Shown: in pieces, positions 36,336-48,100 of the stretch
How the letters are laid out: every line of letters begins with the position of its first letter
Position numbering within the stretch: the stretch's first letter is position 1
Assembly (NCBI GenBank): GCA_903944085.1
Contig: CAJAQO010000198.1
Span: forward strand, 1 to 64,000
DNA: 64,000 bases
Direction of reading: 5' to 3'
From: an uncultured Verrucomicrobia subdivision 3 bacterium
GTDB taxonomy: Bacteria; Verrucomicrobiota; Verrucomicrobiia; Limisphaerales; UBA11358
Notes under the pieces: model-generated
The model's input: the letters and a program-made list of their open reading frames with translations, nothing else
Told to the model about the DNA's origin: nothing
Database searches by the model: none
Made by a program: the position numbers and the translations under genes

Positions 36336-39278
36336 ATGAACCAATCAAGACACATTCTGATTTTGGGAGCGAGTTTGCTGGCCGGCCTCTGTTCGGCGGC
36401 GGTCACCCCGAAAAATCTGCGCTGCGAATATCTGACCGACCCGCGCGGCCTTGAGGCCGTCAGTCCACGCCTAAGTTGGATCCTGTCCTCGGACCAACGA
36501 GGTGAGCACCAGACCGCGTTTCAGATTCTGGTAGCTTCCTCGCGTGAATTGCTCTACGCGGACACCGGAGATCTCTGGGACAGCGGCAAGGTGGCGTCCG
36601 ATGAAAGTTTGCAGATTGGTTATGCGGGCAAAACCTTGGTTTCGCGGGAAAGCTGCTTTTGGAAAGTGCGGGCTTGGGATCGCGACGGTCATGCCGGCGC
36701 CTGGAGTCCCGGCGCGCAATGGCAGATGGGCTTGCTGGAGCCAGCGGATTGGAGCGCCAAATGGATTGCGCCAAAAGTCCCCGCTGCAACTTTGGCCACG
36801 CCGCTGATCATTCACCGGGCAACTTATGAGGCAATTGCGGAGGGGCGAGCAGCAGATGTGACCGCTGTCTTGACGAATCACGTCGCCCAAGGACGTTTAA
36901 AAATTGTGGTCAATAACAAGACCATGGGAGTTGATCCCGCTTATAACTTGGTGAAACGTTTGCGAGTAGAATACGAGTATGGCGGGCAGTCGTTCCAAAA
37001 AGAAGTGAATGAGAACCAGACTTTGATGTTGCCGGGAGCATCATCATCCTTGCCGTATCTGCGGAAATCTTTTGAATTGAAAGCCCCGGTGCAACGGGCG
37101 GTTCTTTATGTCACGGCGCTGGGTTTGTATGAAGTGCATATTAATGGCCAGCGGGTCGGAGACCATGTGCTCGCGCCCGATTGGACGGACTATCGTCAAC
37201 GGGTGCGTTATCAGGCTTACGATGTCACGACACTGCTGAAACCCGGCGGCAATGCGGTCGCCGCGCTGCTGGCCAACGGCTGGTTCAGTGGCCACATTGG
37301 CAATGGCGGCAATGAATTTTTCGGCAAAGAGCCGGCCTTTCTGGCGCAGTTAGAAGTCACCTACGCGAATGGTCAAACGGATAAAGTTACAACCGATGAC
37401 ACTTGGAAATCGCACGACAGCCCGATTCTATCTTCCGATTTCATGTTGGGGGAAGACTATGATTCGCGGTTGGAAGTTAAGGGCTGGGACCGGGTAGGCT
37501 TGGACGAAAGCCAGTGGGTCCCGGTCGGAGTGCGTGATGAATCTTCCCGCAAATTGGAATCGCAAGTGATGGAACCCGTGCGCCAACTCAGCGAATTGAA
37601 ACCGAAAAAGATTACGGAACCTAAGCCCGGCTGCTGGGTTTATGATTTGGGCCAGAACATGGTGGGCGTCGTTCGGCTGCAAGTATCCGCACCGGCCGGC
37701 ACGCGGATAACTCTGCGTCATGCGGAGATGCTCAATCCTGATGGCACGATTTACACTCAGAATTTGCGCGGGGCGCCGTCCGTGGATCATTATGTCTGCA
37801 CCGGCACCGGCGCGGAAAGCTGGCAGCCGCGTTTTACCTTCCACGGCTTTCGCTATGTGGAAATTACCGGACTAACCAAGCCGCCGACATTGAAGACGGT
37901 CACGGGAATTGTTATTGGTTCCGACAACTCACAGACTGGCGAGTTTGCCTGTTCCGATGCCCGCCTCAATCAGCTTCAGTCTAACATCCAATGGGGGCAG
38001 CGCGGCAACTACATCAGCATTCCCACCGACTGTCCGCAACGCGACGAGCGCTTGGGTTGGATGGGCGATGCCGAAGTGTTTATCCGCACCGCGACTTACA
38101 ATGCGGATGTCGCGTCGTTCTTTACCAAATGGCTGGTGGATGTGGACGATGGGCAAACCGCCGCCGGATCGTTCAGCGATGTGAGTCCCGATACCGGCGG
38201 CAGCGGCGGCGTTCCGGCTTGGGGCGATGCCGGCGTTATCTGTCCTTGGACTATCTATGAAGTGTATGGTGACAAGCGGATTTTGGAACGGCATCTGCCG
38301 GCGATGACTCGGTGGGTGGAATATCTGCGCCGGCACAGCAACAACCTGATTCGTGACAAGGATCGCGGGAACGATTATGGAGACTGGCTGTCCATTGGTG
38401 CGGATACGCCCAAGGATTTGATAGGGACGGCATTTTTCGCCTATTCCACTCACTTGCTGGCCAAGTCATGCCACGCACTCGGACGAGTGGAGGAAGCGGA
38501 TAAATACGACCAGCTCTTTGCGGATATCAAGACCTCTTTCAACCAGCGCTATGTGGCGGCTGACGGTCGTATCAAAGGCAATACGCAATGTGTTTATGCT
38601 CTGGCGCTGAAATTCGAACTGCTGCCCGCAGAACTCCGGCCCAAGGCCGCGCAGTATCTCGAAGACGACATCAAGGCCAAAGGTAACCACCTTTCAACTG
38701 GCTTTGTCGGTGTCAGCTACTTGCTGCCGGTGCTCACGGAGGCCGGCAAGGCGGAAACCGCCTATGAACTGCTGCAGCAGGATACTTTTCCGTCCTGGCT
38801 GTTCTCCGTGAAACACGGGGCCACCACGATTTGGGAACGGTGGGATGGCTGGACGCCTGAAAAAGGATTTCAAGATCCGGGCATGAACTCGTTCAACCAT
38901 TATTCGCTGGGTTCCTGCGGCGAATATTTGTTCGGCGGCATTGGCGGCATCCGGCCAGCCAGTCCTGGCTTCAATACCATTCTCATTGATCCTGCCATTC
39001 GCCCTGGCCTGACTTGGGCTAGAACCAGCTATGACTCCATTCACGGTAAGATTGCCACCGCGTGGAAACAGGAAGGCAACCGGCTGACGCTGGATGTCGT
39101 CGTGCCGGCGAACACGACCGCTACCGTCTGCATTCCGGGCAGTGACCTGGCTGACGTCAAGGAAAGCGGCACGCCCGTGGAGCACGCCAAAGGGGTGAAA
39201 TATTTGCGTTCGGATAATGACCGGCTCCTGTTCCAAGTTGGTTCCGGAACTTACCGGTTTGTTTTCGAAAAGAAGTAA
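36336..39278 (+). CDS. GH78 alpha-L-rhamnosidase, secreted, with DUF3395-like insert
   Basis: 980 aa; KNLRCEYLTDPRGLEAVSPRLSWIL, YVTALGLYEVHINGQRVGDHVLAPDWTDYRQRVRYQAYDVT, YDLGQNMVGVVRLQVSAPAGTRITLRHAEMLNPDGTIYTQNLRGA, PTDCPQRDERLGWMGDAEVF, WERWDGWTP. Confidence 0.95.
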   Translation: MNQSRHILILGASLLAGLCSAAVTPKNLRCEYLTDPRGLEAVSPRLSWILSSDQRGEHQTAFQILVASSRELLYADTGDLWDSGKVASDESLQIGYAGKTLVSRESCFWKVRAWDRDGHAGAWSPGAQWQMGLLEPADWSAKWIAPKVPAATLATPLIIHRATYEAIAEGRAADVTAVLTNHVAQGRLKIVVNNKTMGVDPAYNLVKRLRVEYEYGGQSFQKEVNENQTLMLPGASSSLPYLRKSFELKAPVQRAVLYVTALGLYEVHINGQRVGDHVLAPDWTDYRQRVRYQAYDVTTLLKPGGNAVAALLANGWFSGHIGNGGNEFFGKEPAFLAQLEVTYANGQTDKVTTDDTWKSHDSPILSSDFMLGEDYDSRLEVKGWDRVGLDESQWVPVGVRDESSRKLESQVMEPVRQLSELKPKKITEPKPGCWVYDLGQNMVGVVRLQVSAPAGTRITLRHAEMLNPDGTIYTQNLRGAPSVDHYVCTGTGAESWQPRFTFHGFRYVEITGLTKPPTLKTVTGIVIGSDNSQTGEFACSDARLNQLQSNIQWGQRGNYISIPTDCPQRDERLGWMGDAEVFIRTATYNADVASFFTKWLVDVDDGQTAAGSFSDVSPDTGGSGGVPAWGDAGVICPWTIYEVYGDKRILERHLPAMTRWVEYLRRHSNNLIRDKDRGNDYGDWLSIGADTPKDLIGTAFFAYSTHLLAKSCHALGRVEEADKYDQLFADIKTSFNQRYVAADGRIKGNTQCVYALALKFELLPAELRPKAAQYLEDDIKAKGNHLSTGFVGVSYLLPVLTEAGKAETAYELLQQDTFPSWLFSVKHGATTIWERWDGWTPEKGFQDPGMNSFNHYSLGSCGEYLFGGIGGIRPASPGFNTILIDPAIRPGLTWARTSYDSIHGKIATAWKQEGNRLTLDVVVPANTTATVCIPGSDLADVKESGTPVEHAKGVKYLRSDNDRLLFQVGSGTYRFVFEKK

Positions 39279-39492
39279 AAGCAAATCCAGCCAATCAAAT
39301 TGGCCGACACAACTTGAGCCTTCGATTTAGATCAATCGCAAGGCTTGGAAACTGGCTGTGTTTTTGATGTGCCATTGGCGCTGAGAACGAAGGACCTGAT
39401 CTTTCCGTGAATTTATGCGACTAACCTGCGAGCCGCTAAATAACTTTTGGCTGAAGTCTTGCATTTATCAAGGCAAAGCTCTACCAAGGGAA

Positions 39493-41811
39493 ATGCGCTT
39501 TTGTTACTTGTTGCTTACCGGCCTGCTTGGAAGTGGATTGAGCGCGGCGGCTGACTCCAATCCGCCGATTGACCGTCATGCGCTGGTCGCCCGGCATGAC
39601 ATTGACTGGCCCAGCCGCAATGGCCAGATGCCTCTGGGCAACGGCAATTTTGCCTTCAATGCTGACGGCACTGGTTTGGAGACCGTCGGCGGCAATACCA
39701 TGTGCCATTGGTGCTGGCACAGCTTTCCGCTTCCGCCGGGCGTGACGCAAAACGAAATCAAGCCGTGGGCGACTCCGGATCGCGGGCGCTTGACAACGAT
39801 TACCACGCCGGAGTCCCGACCGATTTATGATTGGGAGCGCCTGAATCCGCAGCCGCTGAACTTGGGTCGGATCGGTTTCGTCAATCAGGAAGGCGAGCGC
39901 TTGACGGCGGCGGATGTGCGGATGGATTCACGTCGTCTTGAATTATGGTCTGGCATATTGACAAGCCGTTTTACTTACCTCGGCCAGCCGGTTTCGGTGC
40001 AAACATGTGTTGATCCCAAAAGCGACACCGTGGCGGCGAAGGTAGAATCGGTTTTGTTGCGTGCCGGCCGGTTGCAGGTGATGCTGGATTTTCCGGCGCC
40101 GGCGCAAAATGTTGGTGCCTGGGTAGGAAATTATTCCCAAGCCGCCGGTCATCAGACGAGCATTGTTCGCCAAACTCCTAACCGGCTCCAATTGCACCGC
40201 ACGATTGATGATGTCCAATATGAGGTTGTCCTAACTGGTCAAGGGTTTGCCACGAGCCGGCCAATGGCCATTCAACCGGAGATTGAAAGCGCCCGTTATG
40301 GTGCCGATGGCGGTGGCTGGACCAATGTCACCGCCCAAGTGGCAGGCTCGCTGCGGGACCACGAAACCGTGACCGCCAACAATGAATTGTGCGGCGATCC
40401 AGCGTTGAATCACCCCAAACATCTTGAGATCAAATACCGTGTTGACGGAAATGAGCGGATTAAGAGTCTCTCTGAAAATGAAGCTTGGAACATTGGTTCG
40501 TCGCCTCACCGATTTATCCTGACTCCGAATGCCGGAACTGATGGTATTAATTTTACCTGTTACTTCGGAACCAATGCTGCCGAGGCCGGCACGACTGGTT
40601 TTGAGCGGATCAAGTCGGCGTGCGTTGTTTCATGGCGGGCGTTCTGGAACAGCGGCGGAGCCATTGATCTGTCCGGGAGCCGAGATCCACGCTGGATGGA
40701 GTTGGAACGCCGCATCGTGCTTTCGCAATATGAACTGGCGGCGCAATCGGCGGGCGACAATCCGCCTGCCGAAGTCGGATTGACCGGCACTGACCCTTGG
40801 GATGCCAAGTGGCACTTTGAAATGATCTGGTGGCATCTGGCGCACTACGCGCTTTGGGACCGGTGGCCAATGGCCGAAAAAGCGCTCTCGATTTATTCGC
40901 GCGTGACTCCCGTGGCCAGAGCCATCGCGACCAATTTTGATTATCAGGGCTTGATGTGGCCCAAATCCACCGGCCCCAATGGTTACAACGATGGATTTCC
41001 TCCCGAGATGGCATTGCTGTGGAAAGAGCCGCATCCGATCTTCTTCGCCGAACTGGATTACCGGCTGCATCCAACGCCGGCGACTTTGGCCAAGTGGAAG
41101 AACATCGTTTTCGGCACCGCTGACTTCATGGCGGATTACCCGCAGCGGGATGCGATCACCGGACAATATAATCTCGACCCCGCCTGGCCTGCCAGCGAAG
41201 GTCACGTCCGGCCGTTGCGGCGAAACACCATTTTCGAACTGGCTTATTGGCGCGTCGGACTCAACCTCGCGCAACAATGGCGGCTGCGCTTGGGACTGCC
41301 GCGCGAGCCGCATTGGGATGAGGTCGTCAGCCAGCTCGCGCCGCTGCCGCAGAAAGATGGTCTTTATATTTTCAGCGATGACCGGCCCGACACGTTCACC
41401 ACCCGCACCTTTGACCATGTTGACAACATCGGCATTGCCGGGATGCTGCCGCCGTTCCAGGGTTTTGATCCCGCGACGGCCCGGCGCACGGTGGAAGAAG
41501 TGGGCCGGAAGTGGAACTGGGATGCGACGTGGGGCTGGGATTTTCCGTGGATGGCCATGGCGGCGGCCCGCGTGGGCGATCCCAAACTGGCGGTGGATGC
41601 GCTGCTGAATGCCTCGTTCAAGAATCATTACGACGAGCGGGGTATTTGCACCGGTGGCCCCGGACCGTATCTGCCCGGCAACGGCGGTCTGCTTTATGCC
41701 GTGGCCATGATGGCCGCCGGCTGGGACGGTGCGCCCAACCGCAATACGCCAGGCTTTCCCGCCGATGGTTCGTGGACCGTGCGCTGGGAAGACCTGAAAC
41801 CCGCACCTTGA
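39493..41811 (+). CDS. Secreted six-hairpin-type (alpha/alpha barrel) glycoside hydrolase-like protein with DUF3395-like insert
   Basis: ORF open from 39415; ATG at 39493 gives signal peptide MRFCYLLLTGLLGSGLSAA. Contains NGQMPLGNGNFAFNADGTGLETVGGNTMCHWCW, PWDAKWHFEMIWWHLAHYALWDRWPMAEKALSIY, MWPKSTGPNGYNDGFPPEMALLWKEPHPIFFAELDYR. Exact GH family not assigned. Confidence 0.65.
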   Translation: MRFCYLLLTGLLGSGLSAAADSNPPIDRHALVARHDIDWPSRNGQMPLGNGNFAFNADGTGLETVGGNTMCHWCWHSFPLPPGVTQNEIKPWATPDRGRLTTITTPESRPIYDWERLNPQPLNLGRIGFVNQEGERLTAADVRMDSRRLELWSGILTSRFTYLGQPVSVQTCVDPKSDTVAAKVESVLLRAGRLQVMLDFPAPAQNVGAWVGNYSQAAGHQTSIVRQTPNRLQLHRTIDDVQYEVVLTGQGFATSRPMAIQPEIESARYGADGGGWTNVTAQVAGSLRDHETVTANNELCGDPALNHPKHLEIKYRVDGNERIKSLSENEAWNIGSSPHRFILTPNAGTDGINFTCYFGTNAAEAGTTGFERIKSACVVSWRAFWNSGGAIDLSGSRDPRWMELERRIVLSQYELAAQSAGDNPPAEVGLTGTDPWDAKWHFEMIWWHLAHYALWDRWPMAEKALSIYSRVTPVARAIATNFDYQGLMWPKSTGPNGYNDGFPPEMALLWKEPHPIFFAELDYRLHPTPATLAKWKNIVFGTADFMADYPQRDAITGQYNLDPAWPASEGHVRPLRRNTIFELAYWRVGLNLAQQWRLRLGLPREPHWDEVVSQLAPLPQKDGLYIFSDDRPDTFTTRTFDHVDNIGIAGMLPPFQGFDPATARRTVEEVGRKWNWDATWGWDFPWMAMAAARVGDPKLAVDALLNASFKNHYDERGICTGGPGPYLPGNGGLLYAVAMMAAGWDGAPNRNTPGFPADGSWTVRWEDLKPAP

Positions 41812-41874
41812 AAACCCCAAAAACTGTCCGATAAATCGGGGGATTAAACGCGGGAAAAAACGGTATCATTTTTA

Positions 41875-41903
41875 TTGACATTGTGATCTAGTTTTCCTAA
41901 TCT
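41875..41903 (+). promoter_or_regulatory. Weak sigma70-like promoter candidate upstream of the 2792-aa gene
   Basis: TTGACA (41875-41880), 17-nt spacer, TAATCT (41898-41903). The -35 is perfect, the -10 poor. Confidence 0.25.
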
Positions 41904-42155
41904 AGGCCGAACCCCGAAAAACATTTAAGAAAAACAACAATCATTCCATAACACAAAGAGTTCGCCCATGTCCTTGGTTTTGTGAATGAAGTATGTTGTT
42001 TTGCTTGACACGCGACTTCTAATAAATAGCTGTATGAAAGCGCAATCGTGCCATGGCTGCCGGCGATGGTTCGCTCAAGCGTCTCAGCACCTGCTGGGAG
42101 AATTTTACAGCATCCCATCTACAATCAACCTAACCTAAACAGCCCACTGAAACTT

Positions 42156-45100
42156 ATGAAAGTAAGCACAGGAACCAAAACAACAATCCTATTCGCTGCT
42201 CTCTTGATGGTGTTTGCCACGCCTTCCTGGTTGCGCGCCCAGAGCGGCACTTGGACCCAGACCACCAGTGGCGGCCTGTGGAGTAATTCCGGCAACTGGT
42301 TGGGCGGCATTGTGGCTGACGGCAGTGGAGCCACCGCCGACTTCAGCCAGATTGATATCACCGCCGACAACAATGTTCACATGGACGCGTCCCATACGTT
42401 GACGGCGATCATTTTCGGCAATAAGGATGCCAGCCCCGCCGCCAATTGGGTTTTGGATGACAATGGCACCGGAGGCGGAAACATCCTGACTCTCGCCGGT
42501 TCCTCGCCGAGCATCGCCGTGAACAATCTGGGCGCTGGGGAAACCGCGACCATCAGCGCGGCGATGGCGGGCGGTGCGGCTTGGGCCAAAAGTGGACCGG
42601 GCAATTTGATCCTTTCCGGCAACAGCACCCTTAGCAGCAACATCAACATCAGCAGCGGCCAGTTGACCCTGGCCAACGCGGCCAACCTGAATGGCGGCAC
42701 GATCCGAACCTTTACCATCGGCAGCGGCACCACCTTGAGCATCGCTTACGGCGGCACGGTTTCGGGAACAACTTTTGCCAATTCGTTTGGCTCCGGCATC
42801 ACGGTGGTGGGCAACGGCACGCTTCAATTTGATCCCGGCAGCGGGTTGGGCCTCGGCTTGGTGAATGTGAGCGGCGGGGCCACCTTTTATTTGGGCATGA
42901 CCGGCGGCCTGATCAATATCAATTCAGGAATTTTGAACAATGGTGGTTTCACGAGTCAAAACTGGACCACCAACAAGGCGGGGATGAATATTGCTTCCGG
43001 TGCGATCTTTGATGTCTGGAATGGCGCGGTGGTTTATATTGATGCATTGACCGGCGCGGGAACTCTCCGCGATACCGAAACTTCCGGGGACACGCTGAAT
43101 ATCGGCGTGAATAATGGCAGTGGTGAATTCGATGGACCCATTGGTGGATTGGCCGCCATCGTGATGGTCAAGACCGGCAAAGGCACTGAAATATTTACGG
43201 GAGTAGATACCAATCCCGGACCCGTAAGTGTCAACGGCGGCGCGCTGCTCATTAATGGCAACTTTACCGCGTATGCCAACACCAATGGTTATAGCGTGAA
43301 TGCGGGCGGCACGTTGGGCGGCACTGGCGTGATTGGCCATCCGACTTATATCAATAACGGTGGCACGTTGGGGGCGGGTTTGGGGACCGCCATTGCCACT
43401 TTGACTTTCAGTAACAATCTGACCTTGAATGCCGGCAGCACGAACTTTATGGGCATCACCAAGACCGGCGGCAGCACCACGAATGACGTAATCGTCGGAC
43501 TCGGTGCCCTGAATTTCGCCGGCACATTGGTGGTCACCAACATCACCTCCGACGCCAGCACGCTGGCTGCGGGTGACACCTTCCAACTCTTCAACACCGC
43601 CGGAGGCAGTGGCGGCTTTAACAACTTCGTCCTGCCCGTTTTGCCAGTCGGATTGAGCTGGGATACTTCGCAATTGGCGGCTTCAGGTTTTATACGGGTG
43701 TATGATAATACTACCGTTGCTATGCCGGTGCTAAGTCCCGGTGCGGGTCAATATGTCGGCGCACAGGTAGTGACGCTTACTTGCATTACCCCGGGTGCGA
43801 CCATCTATTACACGACGAATGGCACCACGCCAACTACCAGTTCACTGTCTGGCCCCAGCGGTCTCACCATTACTTTGCCGTCGAACACGCTCGGCGAGAC
43901 GATCGAGGCTTTTGGACATGAGACGGGCTTTGCGGATAGTGCTTTGGTGATTGCAGCCTACCAGACTGTGCCGACGGCATTCTGGACGAATCCAGCCGGC
44001 GGGTCTTGGGCCACTCCGGGCAACTGGTTGAATAATGTGATTGGCACCGGGGCTTACGGGACTGCGGATTTCAGCACGCTGACCCTTTCCTCGCTGACTG
44101 ATGTTACGCTGGATGGCACATGGACGATTGCCAATCTGAAGTTTGGGGACGTGGGGAACACCTACGGTTGGGAGATTGATCCCGGCAGCGGCGGACCGTT
44201 CACGTTGTCTGGAATCAACTCGACCATCACGGTTAGCAACCAGACCGTGAACTTCACCGCCGTGATTGCAGGCACGAACAATTTGACCACGGCTGGCAAC
44301 GGCACGCTGATTTTCAACGGCGACAACACCTTTGCCGGCAACATTAACGTTACGGCTGGCGAACTGAATCTGGCCAATGCGGCGAATCTGGACAGCGGCG
44401 TCAGTCGGATCTTCAGTATTGCCACCAATTCGATGTTGAGCATCAGCTATGGCAGCCCAACTGAGGGCAACGCCACGAGCGCCGGCTTTGGCGCTGGAAT
44501 AACGGTGGTGGGCAACGGCACGCTACAGTTCGATCCGGGCAGCGGAAATTACATTGGTCTTGTGAGTTTATCAAGCACCCCCTATCTGAATCTGAACATG
44601 AGCAATGGCTGGATTAATGTTATTTCCGGCACGTTGGTGGATGGCGGCTGGCAAAGTCAAAATTGGACGAATAGCAAAGCCGGACTGAACATCGCCTCCG
44701 GAGCGCAATTGGATGTTTGGAATGGGAATTGGCTATATATTGATGCCCTGACAGGGTCGGGGTCAATTATTAATGGTTATCCTAGTGGTGTGGGCAATAC
44801 CCTGAATATCGGAGTCAACAACGGCAGCGGTGAATTCGACGGGTCTATTAGTAGCGTCCCCCCCATTAACTTCGTCAAGAGCGGGGCTGGCACCCAGATT
44901 TTCACGGGCTCTGATTCCGCGCCTGGTTCAATCACCGTCAACGGAGGTGCGATGCTTATCAATGGCGACTTTTCCCTCGTCACCGGTAGTTTCACGGCGA
45001 ATGCGGGCGGCACGTTGGGTGGCTCGGGCCTGATTGGCGGCGCGGTGACGATCAATAGCGGTGGGACATTGGGTGTGAAGCTGGGCACGGGGGTCGGCAC

Positions 45101-48100
45101 GCTGACCCTCGCCAATTTACTGACTTTCAGCCCCGGCAGCACCAACTTTATGAGCATCACCAAGACCGGCGGCCCCGCCGCCTGCGACTTGATCACCGGA
45201 TACACCGCCGGGACGACATTCCATGGCACATTGGTCGTCACCAACATCACCAGCGACAGTAGCACGTTGGCCGTGGGTGATACTTTCCAGCTTTTCAACG
45301 GTTCCGGCGCCCTTGGCGCCTTTGATCATCTCGTCCTGCCCAATTTGCCGGTTGGATTGAGTTGGGATGCCTCTCAATTGGCGACCACAGGTTACCTCAC
45401 GGTGGCCAACACCGCCGCCGTGCCGATTTTCAATCCGCCTGCGGGTGGCTATGTTGGGGCACAAACGGTAACCATCACTTGCCTGACGCCGGGTGCAACC
45501 ATTTATTACACGACGAATGGCAGTGTGCCGACCACCAGTTCCCCGTCTGGCCTCAGCGGGCTTACGGTTGCAGTGCCGGCCAACACAACTGGTCTGACCA
45601 TCCAAGCCTTCGCCTCGAAGACTGGCTTTGCTGCCAGCGCGGTGGTGAGTGCGGTGTTCCAAACTATTGCGATACCGACTTGGACAAATCCCAATGGTGG
45701 GTCTTGGGCGACGGCGGGTAATTGGTCCAACAATGTCGTGGGCAACGGAGCCAATGTGGCGGCAGATTTCAGCACGCTGACTCTTCCAAGTCAGCCATAT
45801 GTCACGATGGATGCCCCATGGATAATTGGCAGTCTGAAATTTGGGGACGTGGGCAACACTTACGGCTGGGAGATTGACTCCGGCAGCGGCGGTCCGCTCA
45901 CTTTGGCGGGCACCAATACGACCATCACAGTCAGCAACCAAGCCGCGACCATCACCGCCGTGATTGTGGGCACCAACAACCTGACCACGGCCGGGCCGGG
46001 CACCTTGATTCTTTCCGGCAACAACACGTTTACCGGCAACATCAATGTCACTAGCGGCCAGTTGACTTTGGCTAACTCGGCGAACCTGAACAGCCAAATC
46101 AGCCGGACCTTTAACATCCCCAGCGGCGCGACCTTGAGCATCGGCTACGGCGGCACGGTTTCGGGAACAACTTTTAGCAAGTCTTTTGGCTCTGGAATAA
46201 CGGTGACTGGCAACGGCACGCTTCAATTTGATCCCGGAAGCGGCCTCGGCCTTGGCCTGGTGAACATCAGTGGGGGTGCCAAGTTAAATTTTGGCATGAC
46301 CGGCGGGGTTATCAATATTAATTCGGGGATCGTTATTAATGGCGGTAACACGAGTCAAAACTGGACGACCAACCTGGCCGCGTTGAACATCGCCGCCGGC
46401 GCGACCTTCGATAATTGGAATGGTTCTGCGGTTTATGTGGACGCCTTGACTGGTTCGGGAACGCTCAGCGATGGCTACACTTCCGGCACGAGTTTTAATT
46501 TCGGGGTCAACAACGGCAGCGGCACCTTCAGCGGTAACATCAGTTCTAACAACACAGGAACTGTTACCTTGAACAAACTTGGCACCGGCACTGAGATATT
46601 CACGGGCACGGATTCCAACCCCGGCACGATCAGTGTGAACAACGGCGCATTGTTCATTAATGGTTCGACCACCACGACCGGTCTCGTGTCGGTGGCCAGC
46701 GGAGCAATCCTTGGCGGCGTGGGCACGATTGGCGGCCGGGTCAATGCGACAGCGGGTGGCTTTCTGGCACCCGGCGCCTCACCGTTCAGCTTAGGCACAC
46801 TCACGTTAAGCTTCAACGCCACCAACACCTTGACCCTTAATGGCAATACGCTTTTCTTTGGCCTTTCAACGGTGGCGAATTCCGACAAAATCGCCATCGC
46901 AGGTAATCTGGTTTTGAATGGAGCGAACATCGTGCAACTAAGTGCTCCCAGTGGATCCATTCCCGCCGGAACCTATACTTTGATGACCTATCCATCCAAA
47001 ACGGGGAGCGGCACCTTGGCCCTCCAGGCAGCTTATCCTAACGCCACCCTGACGGTCGGGGCCACGAGCGTGACCTTGAATGTGACTGCCACCACTTATG
47101 TGCCCGGGGCGGTGTGGCAAGGTGCCGTCTCAGGAGTTTGGGACGGAGGTGCCTTGAACTGGACACGCAATGGAACCGGCTCTTCAGCCTATGTGGCGGG
47201 TGATAGCGTGACCTTTGACGACACCGCCACCGGGAATTTCACGGTAAGCAGTGGCAGCCTGGTTTTGCCCGGCTCCGTCACCTTCAATAACTCCTTCAAT
47301 AATTACACCGTGTCCGCCGGCATCGGGGGGGCCGGCCCGTTGGTTAAGAATGGCAGCGGCACGCTGACTCTTTCCGGCGCGAACACTTATACCAACACCA
47401 CCACCCTCAATTCGGGCATGTTGCGATTCGCTGGCGGCAGTGCGCTACCGGGCGCGTCGGCCATCAATCTTGGTCCGGGGACGCTCCAGATTCTCAACGA
47501 CGGCGCTGGCAACGGCGGCACCATTGCCCTCGGCAACAGCATTACCCTTAGCGGGGCACTCACCACGGATACCATCAATGTCGGCAACAACGGCAGTGGC
47601 CACACCGGCAACATTGTGGCCTTTGGTTCGTTGAACAATGGCACTCCGGCCAATGCCAATGTGAGCACCATCAACTTCACTGCTGCGAACGGCTATCTGA
47701 TGAGCTTCGGCGTCTTGGGGCTGCCGGGCAGCGGCGGTAACACCACCACGCTGAATCCCACCACCACCTCGCTGATTATTACGAATGTCGTGAACCAGGA
47801 GACTTCCTTCTCCGGCCATTACGATACGGTTACGTTGGGTGGAACGAGCATAGGCAATGTGATTAACGGGGTGATTTCCGACTCCTCTGGCTATACCAGT
47901 GTCGGCAATGGTGACACGCGGGTCACGATGTCAGGCAATGGCTGGACGCTCTCCGGCACGAACACCTACCACGGCCCCACGAGTGTTACCACTGGCAACT
48001 TGACGATTGGCGGCGCGGGTGAGTTGGGTGCCGGCAATTACACCGGGACCATTTCAATTTCGAGCGGCGCGGCGCTTAATTATGCCAGTTCGGCCAGCCA

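Noticed and set aside
39290-39304. GCCAAT-CAA-ATTGGC hairpin after the second GH78
   Set aside because: Short 6-bp stem without a following T-run; too weak to call a terminator.
40630-41820. 396-aa minus-strand ORF
   Set aside because: Antisense to the six-hairpin glycosidase coding region; no motifs.
42005-42010. Second TTGACA box before the 2792-aa gene
   Set aside because: No acceptable -10 hexamer at 16-18 nt spacing.
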